Counted from the first letter of the stretch, positions 9,207 to 20,068 are shown. The stretch: 64,000 nucleotides of DNA from Vallicoccus soli (GCF_003594885.1 NZ_QZEZ01000005.1:186001-250000); one strand, 5' to 3'. Translations and numbers: made by a program. The notes: generated by a model not told the origin, from the letters alone.

Positions 9207-9430
9207 CATGGCACCCGCTCGGGTCCGTGGTTGCGCCGGGAGCGGCCCCTGCAGGGGCCGGGCCCGGCAAGCCGATGCCAGCCGCAGGCGAAACGGCCCA
9301 CGTAAGGCGACTCGTCGTCGTCCGATCACGGTGCGGCTTAGGAGTAAGCCCTGCCCCGCCGGAGGTCCAGACGTCCTCCGACCCGGGAGAAGGGGAGTAG
9401 TGGCCCAGGCCGCGAGACCCTCAGCAGGCG
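9207..9430 (+). ncRNA. Candidate structured RNA upstream of hpf (raiA-motif-like)
   Basis: The ~430 bases before hpf hold no convincing gene but read like a folded RNA. Visible hairpins are the self-complementary GGCCCCT/AGGGGCC block at 9244-9259, GGCTT/AAGCC around a GGAGT-containing loop at 9335-9350, and CGGAGG/CCTCCG at 9360-9380. They are separated by purine-rich unpaired stretches such as CAGGCGAAACGG, GTAAGGCGAC and GGGAGAAGGGGAGTAG, a base use unlike the GC-saturated surroundings. Known biology: the raiA RNA motif of Firmicutes and Actinobacteria is a ~200-nt RNA lying next to raiA/hpf genes. Assignment to that class is inference from position and style, not from a covariance search. 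Confidence 0.5.
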
Positions 9431-9635
9431 GATGTGGGGTCGAAGACCAGGTCGGCCGGGCGGGTGCCTCCCCCGGCTGCCGGGCGTCCCGCGGGGCGCC
9501 CGGCCGGACCTCCCCCCGCTGCCACCGGCGGCGCTTGGTCCCCCGGCGCGGGGGCAACCGTCCCTCCCCGACCCGCGGCACCCGCCCGCAGCGGCGGTCC
9601 CCGTCCCGTCCCCGAGGAGCAAGGAGCAACAGTCC

Positions 9636-10319
9636 GTGGACATCGTCGTCAAGGCCCGCCACTGCGAGGTGCCGGACCGCTTCCGCAAGCACGTGGGCGA
9701 CAAGCTGGCCAAGGTGGCCCGGCTCGACCCCAAGGTGATCACCATCGACGTCGAGGTGTCCAAGGAGCACAACCCGCGCCTCGCCGGGCAGAGCGAGCGC
9801 ATCGAGATCACGTGCCGCACCCGCGGCCCGGTCATCCGCGCCGAGGCCGCCGCCGACGACCCGTACGCCGCTCTGGACATGGCCTGGGCCAAGCTCGAGG
9901 GCCGGCTGCGCAAGGGTGCGGACCGGCGCCGGGTGCACCACGGCGGCAAGACGCCCGTGTCGGTGGCGGCGGCCACCGCGGCGCTCGCGGACCTGCCGCC
10001 GGTCGGGGCCGCCGCGCAGGACGGCGCGGCCGACGACGACGCCGCGCCGGACGGGCTGGCGGTGGTGGCCGGCGCGCCCGCCGTGGACGGCGACGGCCCG
10101 ATGGTGCTGCGGGAGAAGGTGCACGCCGCGACGCCCATGACGCTCGAGCAGGCGCTCTACGAGATGGAGCTCGTGGGGCACGACTTCTTCCTCTTCGTCG
10201 ACCAGGCGACCGCGCGCCCGAGCGTGGTCTACCGGCGCCGGGCGTACGACTACGGCGTCATCCGCCTCGAGGTGCAGGCCGCGGACGCCCCGGGCGCCGC
10301 GGCGGCCGCGGGCGGCTGA
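9636..10319 (+). CDS. hpf: Long-form ribosome hibernation promoting factor
   Basis: 227-residue long HPF. The N-terminal domain (about residues 1-100, begins DIVVKARHCEVPDRF) binds the decoding/mRNA channel of the 30S subunit. A variable linker follows (110-165) and then the C-terminal dimerisation domain (PMTLEQALYEMELVGHDFFL), which drives 100S ribosome dimers in other bacteria. GTG start at 9636 was chosen because AAGGAG (9621-9626) lies nine bases upstream; longer frames run through the non-coding leader. Preceded by a candidate structured RNA and followed by a strong palindrome, so probably a single-gene transcript. Confidence 0.95.
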   Translation: MDIVVKARHCEVPDRFRKHVGDKLAKVARLDPKVITIDVEVSKEHNPRLAGQSERIEITCRTRGPVIRAEAAADDPYAALDMAWAKLEGRLRKGADRRRVHHGGKTPVSVAAATAALADLPPVGAAAQDGAADDDAAPDGLAVVAGAPAVDGDGPMVLREKVHAATPMTLEQALYEMELVGHDFFLFVDQATARPSVVYRRRAYDYGVIRLEVQAADAPGAAAAAGG

Positions 10320-10335
10320 GGGCCCGCGGTGCCCG

Positions 10336-10373
10336 CCCGGCGGGCCGCGCCGGCGCCGGCGCGGCCCGCCGGG
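10336..10373 (+). terminator. Perfect 19-bp palindrome downstream of hpf
   Basis: The arms 10336-10354 and 10355-10373 are exact reverse complements with no spacer, all G/C. It starts 17 bases after the hpf stop and ends about 100 bases before the response regulator, so an intrinsic terminator without a U-tract is the simplest reading. Confidence 0.6.
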
Positions 10374-10474
10374 TCGCGTACGGCCCGCGCGCCCCGCGGC
10401 AGGGGGTCGCGCGTGAGAGGATCGGGCGCGCCGGCAGGGGGCCGGCGCCGCACCACGCCCAGGGGGCCCAGACC

Positions 10475-11254
10475 GTGACGGAGCCGACCGCGCCGAGCGC
10501 GCCGAGCGGACCGACCGTGCCGACCGTGCCGACCGTGCCGACCGTGCCGACCGGGACGGACGACGACCGCGAGGGGGTGGCGCCGGGGGGCGCCGACCCC
10601 ATCCGCGTCCTCGTCGTCGACGACCACGCGCTCTTCCGCCGGGGCCTGGAGATGGTCCTCGGCCAGGAGGAGGACATCTCCGTCGTCGGCGAGGCCGGCG
10701 ACGGCGCCGAGGCGCTCGACCTGGCCCGCGAGCTCACTCCGGACATCGTCCTCATGGACATCCGGATGCCGCGCCGCGACGGGATCCAGGCCTGCACGGC
10801 CATCAAGGACGTCGTCCCGAGCGCGAAGATCATCATGCTGACCATCTCCGACGAGGAAGCCGACCTCTACGAGGCGATCAAGGCCGGGGCCACGGGCTAC
10901 CTGCTCAAGGAGATCTCCATCGACGAGGTGGCGTCCGCGATCCGCGCGGTCGCCGGCGGCCAGTCGCTCATCAGCCCGTCCATGGCGTCCAAGCTGCTCA
11001 CCGAGTTCGCCTCGATGGTCAAGCGCAGCGACGAGCGCCAGCAGCTCCCCGCGCCGCGGCTCACCGACCGCGAGCTGCAGGTGCTCCGGCTCGTCGCGCG
11101 CGGCCTCAACAACCGCGACATCGCCAAGGAGCTCTTCATCAGCGAGAACACGGTGAAGAACCACGTGCGCAACATCCTGGAGAAGCTCCAGCTGCACTCG
11201 CGCATGGAGGCCGTGGTCTACGCCGTGCGCGAGAAGCTGCTCGAGATCACCTGA
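10475..11254 (+). CDS. NarL/FixJ-type (LuxR HTH) response regulator
   Basis: 259 residues. A disordered Thr/Pro/Val tail is encoded by a 9-bp tandem repeat giving TVP units (residues ~13-26). The receiver domain follows (IRVLVVDDHALFRRG, phospho-acceptor Asp95 in LMDIRMPRRDG), then a LuxR-type HTH (LTDRELQVLRLVARGLNNRDIA, 195-255). No kinase gene is adjacent, so it is an orphan in this window. Its position between hpf and secA matches the conserved regulator of Streptomyces. The GTG at 10475 is the nearest start that leaves an intact receiver domain; the target regulon is unknown. Confidence 0.92.
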   Translation: MTEPTAPSAPSGPTVPTVPTVPTVPTGTDDDREGVAPGGADPIRVLVVDDHALFRRGLEMVLGQEEDISVVGEAGDGAEALDLARELTPDIVLMDIRMPRRDGIQACTAIKDVVPSAKIIMLTISDEEADLYEAIKAGATGYLLKEISIDEVASAIRAVAGGQSLISPSMASKLLTEFASMVKRSDERQQLPAPRLTDRELQVLRLVARGLNNRDIAKELFISENTVKNHVRNILEKLQLHSRMEAVVYAVREKLLEIT

Positions 11255-11293
11255 GCCCCCGGGCCGTCGGTGCCCTCTGGCAGCATCGCGCCC

Positions 11294-12589
11294 GTGCCCG
11301 CAGCGCCTCCCGGACCCCCCGCAGGACCGCTCGCCGGGTCGTCGGCGCCACCGCTGCGGCGCCGCGCCCGCGAGCGCCTCAGCGCCGCGCAGGCGCGCCG
11401 GGTCGCCGTCGCCGCGCAGGGCCTCGCCGCGCCGCGGCCGGCGGTCGTGGGCACCCGGCAGGTCACCGGGACCGTCGAGCGCACCGGCCTGCTGCAGGTC
11501 GACAGCGTCAACGTGCTCGTGCGCGCGCACTACCTGCCGCTGTTCAGCCGGCTCGGGCCCTACGACCGCGGCCTGCTCGACCGGGCCCTCGGGCGCGCGC
11601 CGCGGCGCCTGGTGGAGTACTGGGCGCACGAGGCCAGCATCGTCCCGCCGGCCACGCACCGGCTGCTGCGCTGGCGCATGCGCCGCTGGCGCGAGGAGGC
11701 CTGGGGCGGCATGCGCCGGGTCGCGGTCGAGCACCCGCAGCTCGTCGCCGCGGTGCTCGCCGAGGTGCGCGCGGGCGGCCCGATGACCGCCGGGGAGGTC
11801 GAGGCCTCGCTGGCGCACGACGCGCCGCGCAGCCGCGAGCACTGGGGCTGGAACTGGTCGCTCGTCAAGCAGGCGCTCGAGCACCTGTTCTGGTCGGGGG
11901 AGGTGACCTCGGCCGGGCGCACGAGCTCCTTCGAGCGCCGCTACGCAGCACCCGAGCGCGTGCTGCCCGCCGCCGTGCTCGACGCCCCCGACCCCACCGA
12001 CGAGGAGGCCTTCGTCGCGCTGACCCGCATCGCCGCGCGGGCCCACGGCGTGGCCAGCGAGCCGTGCCTGCGCGACTACTTCCGGTTGCGCCCCGCCGAC
12101 AGCCGCGCCGCCGTCGAGGCCCTCGTCGCGGCCGGCGAGCTGCTGCCCGTGCAGGTGCAGGGCTGGGCGCGGCCGGCGTACCTGCACCGCGAGGCGCGGG
12201 TGCCCCGCGCGGTCGCGGCGCGCGCCCTGCTCGCGCCCTTCGACCCGCTCGTGTGGGAGCGCTCGCGCGTCGAGGCGCTCTTCGGCTTCCGCTACCGCAT
12301 CGAGATCTACGTGCCGCAGGACCAGCGGGTGCACGGCTACTACGTGCTGCCGTTCCTGCTCGGCGACCGGCTCGTCGCCCGGGTCGACCTCAAGGCCGAC
12401 CGGGCGGGCGGGCGGCTGCTGGTGCGCGGGTCGTACCTCGAGCCGGGGGAGCCGGCGGGCGCCGTGGCCGAGGAGCTCGCCGCGGAGCTGCGGCTCGCGG
12501 CGGGCTGGCTGGGGCTGGACGACGTGGTCGTCGAGCCCCGCGGCGACCTCGCCCCCGCCCTGGCCGCCGCGGTGGCGACGGCGGGCTAG
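11294..12589 (+). CDS. YcaQ/AlkX-type DNA glycosylase (HTH_42 winged-helix protein)
   Basis: 431-residue member of the YcaQ (HTH_42) family. E. coli YcaQ unhooks interstrand DNA crosslinks, and the related AlkZ repairs toxin-derived crosslinks. The catalytic motif here is Q-V-D (Gln68-Asp70 in LLQVDSVNV), i.e. the Q-x-D of YcaQ/AlkX rather than the Q-x-Q of AlkZ. The family hallmark [12 protein letters not shown] follows, with winged-helix segments through residue ~400. GTG 11294 follows CAGCAT by 7 bases, as in the leaderless genes nearby; an in-frame GTG at 11270 is the alternative. No toxin cluster is nearby, so general crosslink repair is the best inference. Confidence 0.88.
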   Translation: MPAAPPGPPAGPLAGSSAPPLRRRARERLSAAQARRVAVAAQGLAAPRPAVVGTRQVTGTVERTGLLQVDSVNVLVRAHYLPLFSRLGPYDRGLLDRALGRAPRRLVEYWAHEASIVPPATHRLLRWRMRRWREEAWGGMRRVAVEHPQLVAAVLAEVRAGGPMTAGEVEASLAHDAPRSREHWGWNWSLVKQALEHLFWSGEVTSAGRTSSFERRYAAPERVLPAAVLDAPDPTDEEAFVALTRIAARAHGVASEPCLRDYFRLRPADSRAAVEALVAAGELLPVQVQGWARPAYLHREARVPRAVAARALLAPFDPLVWERSRVEALFGFRYRIEIYVPQDQRVHGYYVLPFLLGDRLVARVDLKADRAGGRLLVRGSYLEPGEPAGAVAEELAAELRLAAGWLGLDDVVVEPRGDLAPALAAAVATAG

Positions 12590-12777
12590 TGCACGTCCTC
12601 CATCATGCCGGTCGCCCAGCCGACGACGATGCCGCCGACGGAGAGCACCACGCCGACCCAGAAGAGCCACCACGTGGGGCCGAGGATGAGCCCCAGCCCG
12701 CCGACGATGAAGCCCACGATCACCACGGCCACGACCGCCCACGACACGGGACGCCCCCGCGGGCTGCTCTCGACCAC
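12586..12777 (-). CDS. Small membrane protein, HGxxPAAW-like
   Basis: 63-residue protein with two membrane helices ([19 protein letters not shown] and [18 protein letters not shown]) joined by GPTWW. This resembles the actinobacterial HGxxPAAW family, although the N-terminus here reads PRGRPVSW rather than HGxxPAAW. GTG 12777 is preceded by GGAGG at a good distance; GTG 12786 (66 residues) is possible. It ends four bases inside the 3' end of the glycosylase gene on the other strand. Function unknown. Confidence 0.72.
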   Translation of the reverse strand: MVESSPRGRPVSWAVVAVVIVGFIVGGLGLILGPTWWLFWVGVVLSVGGIVVGWATGMMEDVH

Positions 12778-12883
12778 CTCGACCACCTCCGGTTCTCGGC
12801 CCCCATCATGCCGGTCCCCCCTGCGCGGCCCGGCCCAGGTCCTCCCGCGGCGCGCCGCGGCGCCGCGCGCCGGCGACGGGCGG

Positions 12884-13450
12884 CTAGGCCGGCGGGAGGT
12901 CGCCCGGCAGCAGCGACCCGACCCAGGCGTCGCGACGGACCCCGCGCTGCACGAGCCGGGCGCGCTGCAGGCCCTCGACGCGGAACCCCGCCTTCTCGGC
13001 GGCCCGGCGCGAGGCGTCGTTGCCGACGTAGGCGCGCCACTCGAGGCGGGCGAGCCCCAGGGCGGGGAAGGCCCAGCGGGCGGCGAGCACGAGCGCGGCC
13101 GGGACGAGCCCCTCGCCGCGGGCCCACGGCGCGCAGGCGTACCCCACCTCGGCGCGGCCCGGGTCCTCCGGTGCCACGCGCAGGTCGAGGGCGCCGCAGA
13201 AGGCGTCGTCGCCGGGGCGGCAGAGGACCCAGCCGGCGCCCGCCCGCTGAGCCCACGGCGCGGGCGAGACCTCCTCGACGAAGGTGCGGGCGTGCTCGGG
13301 CAGGTAGGGCTCGGGCACGGTCGTCCAGCGCAGGTACTCACCGTCCACCGCGCGCAGCACCTGCTCCGCGTCCTCGGGCCGTGCGGGGCGCAGGCGCACC
13401 CGGGCGCCCTCGAGCACCGGCTGGGGGCGGTCGTACGGCGGGCGCGTCAC
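12884..13450 (-). CDS. GNAT family N-acetyltransferase (RimJ-like)
   Basis: 188-residue single-domain GNAT enzyme. It has the N-terminal strand [19 protein letters not shown], an acetyl-CoA region around [20 protein letters not shown] where the usual R/Q-x-x-G-x-G/A loop is degenerate (ARGEGL), and the motif-B-like [21 protein letters not shown] typical of RimJ/RimL-type acetyltransferases. GTG start overlaps the stop of the neighbouring GNAT gene by 4 bases; the two are clearly related and look like a tandem duplication (both share [14 protein letters not shown] and TTVP.PY). Substrate unknown. Confidence 0.88.
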   Translation of the reverse strand: MTRPPYDRPQPVLEGARVRLRPARPEDAEQVLRAVDGEYLRWTTVPEPYLPEHARTFVEEVSPAPWAQRAGAGWVLCRPGDDAFCGALDLRVAPEDPGRAEVGYACAPWARGEGLVPAALVLAARWAFPALGLARLEWRAYVGNDASRRAAEKAGFRVEGLQRARLVQRGVRRDAWVGSLLPGDLPPA

Positions 13451-13989
13451 CGCAGGTCCTCCGGCAGCAGCCCCGCCATCCAGGCGTCCGCCCGCCCGGG
13501 GTGGTCCCCGCGCCCCGCGAGCCGGCCCCGCAGCGTCCCCTCGACGACGAACCCGCAGGCCTCGGCCACGCGCCGGGACGGCCAGTTGCCGACCTCGGCC
13601 TGCCACTCCAGGCGCACCGCGCCCAGGCGGGCGAAGGCGAAGGCGGCCACGAGGCGGGTCGCGGCCCGGGCGACCCCGCGCCCGCGCTCCGGCGCGGCCA
13701 CCCACAGCCCCAGCTCGTACACGTCCGGCTCGGGTGCTCCCACGACGCCGTGCGCGCCGAGCACGGCGCCGCTGGTGGCGTCGTACACCCCGAAGGCGGG
13801 CAGCCCCACGGCCCAGCGGGCCGGCGCCTGCTCGACGAAGGCGCGGGCGTGCTCCGCGGTGTAGGGGACCGGCACCGTGGTCCAGCGCTGCACGAGCGGG
13901 TCCTGGCAGGCGGCGTGCACGGCGGGCGCGTCGCCCGGGCTCCAGCAGCGCAGGACCAGGCCGTCGCCGCGCAGCTCGACCGGCTCCAC
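13447..13989 (-). CDS. GNAT family N-acetyltransferase (RimJ-like)
   Basis: 180 residues, paralogue of the adjacent GNAT gene. It contains a better preserved acetyl-CoA loop ([20 protein letters not shown]) and [21 protein letters not shown] near the C-terminus. The longer open frame upstream is rejected because GTG 13989 has GGGAGG six bases before it and begins exactly at the conserved fold ([15 protein letters not shown]). Translationally coupled to the following GNAT gene; divergent from secA, so the 190-base gap holds promoters for both directions. Substrate unknown. Confidence 0.87.
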   Translation of the reverse strand: MEPVELRGDGLVLRCWSPGDAPAVHAACQDPLVQRWTTVPVPYTAEHARAFVEQAPARWAVGLPAFGVYDATSGAVLGAHGVVGAPEPDVYELGLWVAAPERGRGVARAATRLVAAFAFARLGAVRLEWQAEVGNWPSRRVAEACGFVVEGTLRGRLAGRGDHPGRADAWMAGLLPEDLR

Positions 13990-14180
13990 CTGCCACCTCC
14001 CGGGGTCGTGCAGCCACGCGCTGCGACCAGCACGGCACCGACGGCCCCCCTGCCCGGCGCGACGGCCTACCATGCCAGGTGCGACGGGGCCCGCCCCCGC
14101 GCCAGCGCGCCCGCGGGCGCCGCTGCGCCTGCGTGTCTCGGCGCGTCCGCGCGCCACCGAAGCACCGAGGAGTCGTCCGA

Positions 14181-17021
<2,841 letters not shown>

Positions 17022-17038
17022 CGCACCGCACGGCCACC

Positions 17039-17077
17039 GCACGACGGCCCGGTTCCTGAGGGGCCGGGCCGTCGTGC
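17039..17077 (+). terminator. Intrinsic terminator after secA
   Basis: Perfect 14-bp arms 17039-17052 and 17064-17077 (GCACGACGGCCCGG and its complement) with an 11-base loop, 18 bases after the secA stop; no T-run, as is usual at this GC content. Confidence 0.85.
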
Positions 17078-17100
17078 GTCCCCCGGGCAGCGCCGTCCTC

Positions 17101-17370
17101 GCACGATCGCGGGTGCGGCGTGCCCCCTTCCCCGCGGTGATCATGCGCGCAGGGCGGAGGAGTGCCGGCCGCCCGCGGCCCGCGCCATCCCCGCATGGCC
17201 GCGGCGGGAGAGCCGGGACGCTTCCCCGCGGTGATCATGCGCGCAGGGTGGGAGGGGTTCCTGCTGCCCGTGCCACCCCCGCACGATCGCGGTGGGGGAG
17301 AGGTCGGAGCGCCATGCCCGCATGATCACGGCGGGGGAGAGCCGGGCCCCGTCCCCGCCGTGGTCGTGCG
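17101..17370. repeat. Cluster of GATC-centred inverted repeats
   Basis: Seven copies of one element in alternating orientation fill the gap between convergent genes. Forward form CCCCGCGGTGATCATGCGC occurs at 17130 and 17224, with a variant (CCGTGGTCGTGCG) at 17353. Reverse form GCA[C/T]GATC[A/G]CGG[C/T]GGGG occurs at 17101, 17281 and 17319, with variant GCATGGCCGCGGCGGG at 17193. Neighbouring opposite copies can pair into long hairpins. The same element appears again at 59256-59355. The stretch contains no gene. Confidence 0.85.
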
Positions 17371-17387
17371 CCGAGGGCGGGGCGGGC

Positions 17388-17954
17388 TCAGCCGACCTGC
17401 AGGGCGGTGCAGCGCCAGCGCCCGCCGAGGCCCTCGAGGCGCAGCGCGACGGCGTGCACCCGCCCGGCGCGGGCGACGACCGCGCACACCTCGGCGACAC
17501 CGTCGGCCGGGGCGCCGACGTGGACGCTGCGGACCGCGCAGCGCGGCCCGCCGCGGCGGGCGCCCGGCCCGGCGGTGCCCGCGGCGAGGGCGCGGCGCTG
17601 CAGGTCCGCGTACACCCGCGCGCTCGTCCAGCGCACCAGCTGGGTCACGGGCCGCTCGCCGGCGAGCACCTCCAGCGCGGCCTGGACGTAGCGCCCGGAC
17701 CACGCGGCGGGGTCGGGCAGCTCGCACGTCGGGGTCGGGCGCGGCCCCTCGTCGTCCTCGTCGGGGACGGCCGCGAGGCGCGGTGCCGGCGGCACGGCGG
17801 GCGCCCCGGAGGGCAGGGTGAAGGCCAGGGCGAGGGTCCCCTGGGTCGCGGGGCGCCGGTACGGCGTCGCGGTCCAGGCGCGCTGCTCCTCGCAGGCCGG
17901 TTCGCTGCGCGGAACGGGCAGCAGGCGCGGGCGCGGGGCGGTGTCGACGGGCAC
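17388..17954 (-). CDS. Rv3235-like conserved actinobacterial protein
   Basis: 188 residues. The first ~90 are Pro/Arg-rich and probably disordered; the conserved C-terminal ~100 residues (AAWSGRYVQAALEVLAGERP, QLVRWTSARVYADLQ, GGRWRCTALQVG) match the actinobacterial Rv3235 family seen near secA. The start is GTG 17954, with GGAGG five bases upstream. A longer frame exists but reads through a G-rich repeat giving PAPPRP strings, so it was rejected. No membrane segment or signal peptide. Function unknown. Confidence 0.8.
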   Translation of the reverse strand: MPVDTAPRPRLLPVPRSEPACEEQRAWTATPYRRPATQGTLALAFTLPSGAPAVPPAPRLAAVPDEDDEGPRPTPTCELPDPAAWSGRYVQAALEVLAGERPVTQLVRWTSARVYADLQRRALAAGTAGPGARRGGPRCAVRSVHVGAPADGVAEVCAVVARAGRVHAVALRLEGLGGRWRCTALQVG

Positions 17955-17971
17955 GAGGACCTCCGGACGGT

Positions 17972-18050
17972 CGGGGCGGGGCGGGGCGGGGCAGGGCGGG
18001 GCAGGGCGGAGCAGGGCGGGTCGGGGCGGGGCGGGGCGGGGCAGAGGCAG
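17972..18050 (+). repeat. G-rich (GGGGC/GGGCA) low-complexity tract
   Basis: About 80 bases made of GGGGCGGGGC, GGGGCAGGGC and close variants on the plus strand, immediately upstream of the Rv3235-like gene (minus strand) and downstream of the LysM gene stop. It has many G-runs able to form quadruplexes; on the minus strand it would be C-rich leader RNA. Confidence 0.8.
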
Positions 18051-18088
18051 GGCAGCAGGGGCGCCGGCGGGTGGCGGGGGGAGGGAGC

Positions 18089-18964
18089 TCAGCCCGGGGC
18101 CCGGAGCACCTGCCCGGGGCGGATGAGCGAGGGGTCCTCGCCGACGACGTCGAGGTTCGCGGCGTGCCACCGGGGCCAGGCCCGCGCGACCTCGAGGTCG
18201 GTGGCGCCGGGGCCGAGGGTGCGCCGGGCGATGTCCCAGAGCGTGTCGCCCGCGCGCACGACGACCTCGTCGGCCCCGTCCGCGCCGTGGCCGGCGCGCT
18301 CGGCGTCGGCGCGCGGGACGGCCGTCACGAGCCGCACGGCCTCGGCCGCCCGTTGCAGGGCCGGGGCCGCCGCGGGCCGGTCGGGCGTCCAGCCGGCGGG
18401 CAGGGCCGCCGGGGCGTGCGGGGCGGGCGCGATGGCCTCGGCAGGTCCGGCGGGGACCGGGCGATCAGTGGCCGCGCCGTCGGTGCGGGGGGCGTCGGAG
18501 CCGGCCCCGGCTGCGGGCTGCGCGGCGGGACGGTCGACGGCGGAGGCGTCGAGGACCCGTACGGCGGCCACGGGCGCGGCCGGGGCCGCAGCGGCCCCGG
18601 CGGCGCCCGCCCCGGCGAGGGCGGTGCCACCGAGCACGGCCGCGCCGACCGCGGCACCCACCGCGCGCCGCAGCGCCGCCGGGGCGAGCCGCCCGGCCAG
18701 CGCGGCCGCGCGCCCGGCGCCGCCGCGCAGCGCCGCGAGCGCGCAGAGGCCGGCACCGAGGGCCAGCCAGGTGAGCGCGAGCCACGCCCCGCCGGCGGCG
18801 GCGACCGCGACGAGGTCGTCGAGCCGCGCGGGCCCGGGGCCGCGCACCGCCGAGAGCGGGGCTGCGCCGGCCCAGCCGACGAGCGCGCTGGCGGCCAGCC
18901 AGAGCGCGGCGCTGCCGCCGGCCACACCCAGCGCGCGCAGCCGCGGGGGGAGCGCTCGGACCAC
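18089..18964 (-). CDS. LysM domain-containing membrane protein
   Basis: 291 residues. Hydrophobic segments at about 10-30, 50-75 and 105-135 are followed by an Ala/Pro-rich linker and a C-terminal LysM domain (VVVRAGDTLWDIARRTLGPG ... LIRPGQVLRAP, ~240-290). LysM binds peptidoglycan, so the protein probably attaches to the wall from the membrane. GTG 18964 has GGAGG six bases upstream; the longer frame to 19030 crosses a repeat-rich upstream element and was rejected. Downstream lies the Rv3235-like gene in the same direction. Confidence 0.85.
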   Translation of the reverse strand: MVRALPPRLRALGVAGGSAALWLAASALVGWAGAAPLSAVRGPGPARLDDLVAVAAAGGAWLALTWLALGAGLCALAALRGGAGRAAALAGRLAPAALRRAVGAAVGAAVLGGTALAGAGAAGAAAAPAAPVAAVRVLDASAVDRPAAQPAAGAGSDAPRTDGAATDRPVPAGPAEAIAPAPHAPAALPAGWTPDRPAAAPALQRAAEAVRLVTAVPRADAERAGHGADGADEVVVRAGDTLWDIARRTLGPGATDLEVARAWPRWHAANLDVVGEDPSLIRPGQVLRAPG

Positions 18965-18983
18965 GTCGACCTCCGATGCCGTC

Positions 18984-19010
18984 GTTTGCTTGCGTTTGCT
19001 TGTGTACAAG
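18984..19010 (-). promoter_or_regulatory. Candidate operator: phased GTTTGCTTG repeats plus palindrome
   Basis: GTTTGCTTG occurs at 18984-18992 and again at 18994-19002, exactly 10 bases apart, and the second copy runs into the palindrome CTTGT-GT-ACAAG (18999-19010). The stretch is AT-rich for this genome and sits 20-46 bases upstream of the LysM gene start, where a promoter and regulator site are expected. The regulator is not known. Confidence 0.45.
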
Positions 19011-19148
19011 CGCGGGGAGGGCAGGATCAAGCGGTCGGGCGCGGTTGTGGACGGAGCTCACCCGCGCGGCGGCGGGCGGGTCACGGTGGGCGCACCCTGC
19101 GCGCACGCTCGGGCGCGTACCCGCCGCCGACGGGGGGAGGAGGCGGGC

Positions 19149-19766
19149 GTGCGGTGGGAGAGGCTCTTCGACGACCTCGAGGCGCAGCTGGACGCCGCCG
19201 ACCGGGCCGAGCTGGCGGCGGAGGTCGCCGACCGCAGCCGCCGGGAGGCGGCGCTGCTCCGCACGGGCGACCGGCTGGCCGCCGCCGTGGGCACGGCACT
19301 GGGCCTGCACGTGCTGGGCGGCGGCGCCGTGCAGGGCGTGCTCGAGGAGGTCGGCCGCGACTGGCTCCTGCTCGCCGAGCCGGCCGGGGGGCGCGCCGTC
19401 GTGCCGCTCGCGGCGCTCGCCGGCGTGACGGGGCTCGGCCGGCGCAGCGCGCCGCCCGCCCCGACGGGCGCCGCGGGCGCCGGGGGCGCCGGGGGCGCTG
19501 AGGGCACCGGGACCGGCGCCCTCAGCGGGCCCGGCCTGCGGGGGCGGCTGGGTCTCGGGCACGTCCTGCGCGGCGTGGCGCGGGACCGCGCCCCCGTCGT
19601 GCTGGAGCTCGTCGACGGCACCCGGCTCACCGGGACCCTCGACCTCGTCGGCGCCGACTTCGTCGAGCTCGCCGAGCACCCGCCGGGCGAGCCGCGCCGG
19701 CGCGGCGGGGTGCGCGGGGTGCGGCTCGTCCCGCTCCCGGCGCTGGCCGTGCTCCGGGCGGGCTGA
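19149..19766 (+). CDS. Conserved hypothetical protein (RNA-binding-like, actinobacterial)
   Basis: 205 residues. It opens with an acidic helix (RWERLFDDLEAQLDAADRAELAAEVADRSRREAA). Two segments of similar style follow (VQGVLEEVGRDWLLLAEPAGG and LTGTLDLVGADFVELAEHPPG), suggesting a duplicated small beta-barrel, separated by a Gly/Ala linker. Members of this family are common in actinobacteria without a defined function. GTG 19149 is preceded by GGGGGGAGGAGG at a good distance. It ends facing the HTH gene, with a short hairpin between. Confidence 0.8.
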   Translation: MRWERLFDDLEAQLDAADRAELAAEVADRSRREAALLRTGDRLAAAVGTALGLHVLGGGAVQGVLEEVGRDWLLLAEPAGGRAVVPLAALAGVTGLGRRSAPPAPTGAAGAGGAGGAEGTGTGALSGPGLRGRLGLGHVLRGVARDRAPVVLELVDGTRLTGTLDLVGADFVELAEHPPGEPRRRGGVRGVRLVPLPALAVLRAG

Positions 19767-19782
19767 CGCCCACCCCTGCCGA

Positions 19783-19798
19783 GGGCGCGCCGGCGCCC
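19783..19798. terminator. Short hairpin between convergent genes
   Basis: GGGCGC-GCCG-GCGCCC, a 6-bp stem 17 bases after the upstream stop and 34 bases before the stop of the HTH gene on the other strand. It could serve as a weak bidirectional terminator. Confidence 0.4.
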
Positions 19799-19831
19799 CC
19801 GCTCACGGCGGGCCGACGCCCGCCGGCAGGC

Positions 19832-20068
19832 TCACCCCTCGGGCTCGTCCCCGCGGCCGAACGGGTGCTGGGCGACGAAGGCGCGGGTCTCGGCGTACAT
19901 CCGCTGGATGTAGTCCTCGAGCACGGAGGCCTCGACGCGCCACTGCCCGCGGCCCCCGACCTTGATGGCCGGCAGCTCGCCGGAGCGCACCAGCGCGTAC
20001 GCCTGCGCCGAGCTGATGTTGAGCACCTCGGCCACGTCGGCCAGCTGCAGGAAGCGCGGGCTCGCCAT
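19832..20068 (-). CDS. Excisionase-type helix-turn-helix protein
   Basis: 78-residue winged-helix protein of the HTH_17/MerR-like excisionase class: FLQLADVAEVLNISSAQAYALVRSGELPAIKVGGRGQWRVEASVLEDYI is the full DNA-binding unit, followed by a short charged tail. No integrase or phage genes are nearby, so it is a chromosomal regulator rather than an excisionase proper. Start is the ATG at 20068, just before the domain, with GGAGG about 12 bases upstream. Divergent from the SAF-domain gene. Confidence 0.88.
   Translation of the reverse strand: MASPRFLQLADVAEVLNISSAQAYALVRSGELPAIKVGGRGQWRVEASVLEDYIQRMYAETRAFVAQHPFGRGDEPEG

Noticed and set aside
5275-9270. Minus-strand open frame of about 1331 codons opposite mtrB-lpqB-comF
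   Set aside because: Low-complexity translation rich in Arg/Gly/Ala; the plus strand carries complete, recognisable families throughout.
9208-9738. ORF starting at an ATG seven bases after TAGCGT, upstream of hpf
   Set aside because: It looks like a leaderless start, but the translation is Arg/Pro-rich and runs out of frame into hpf; the sequence is better explained as structured RNA.
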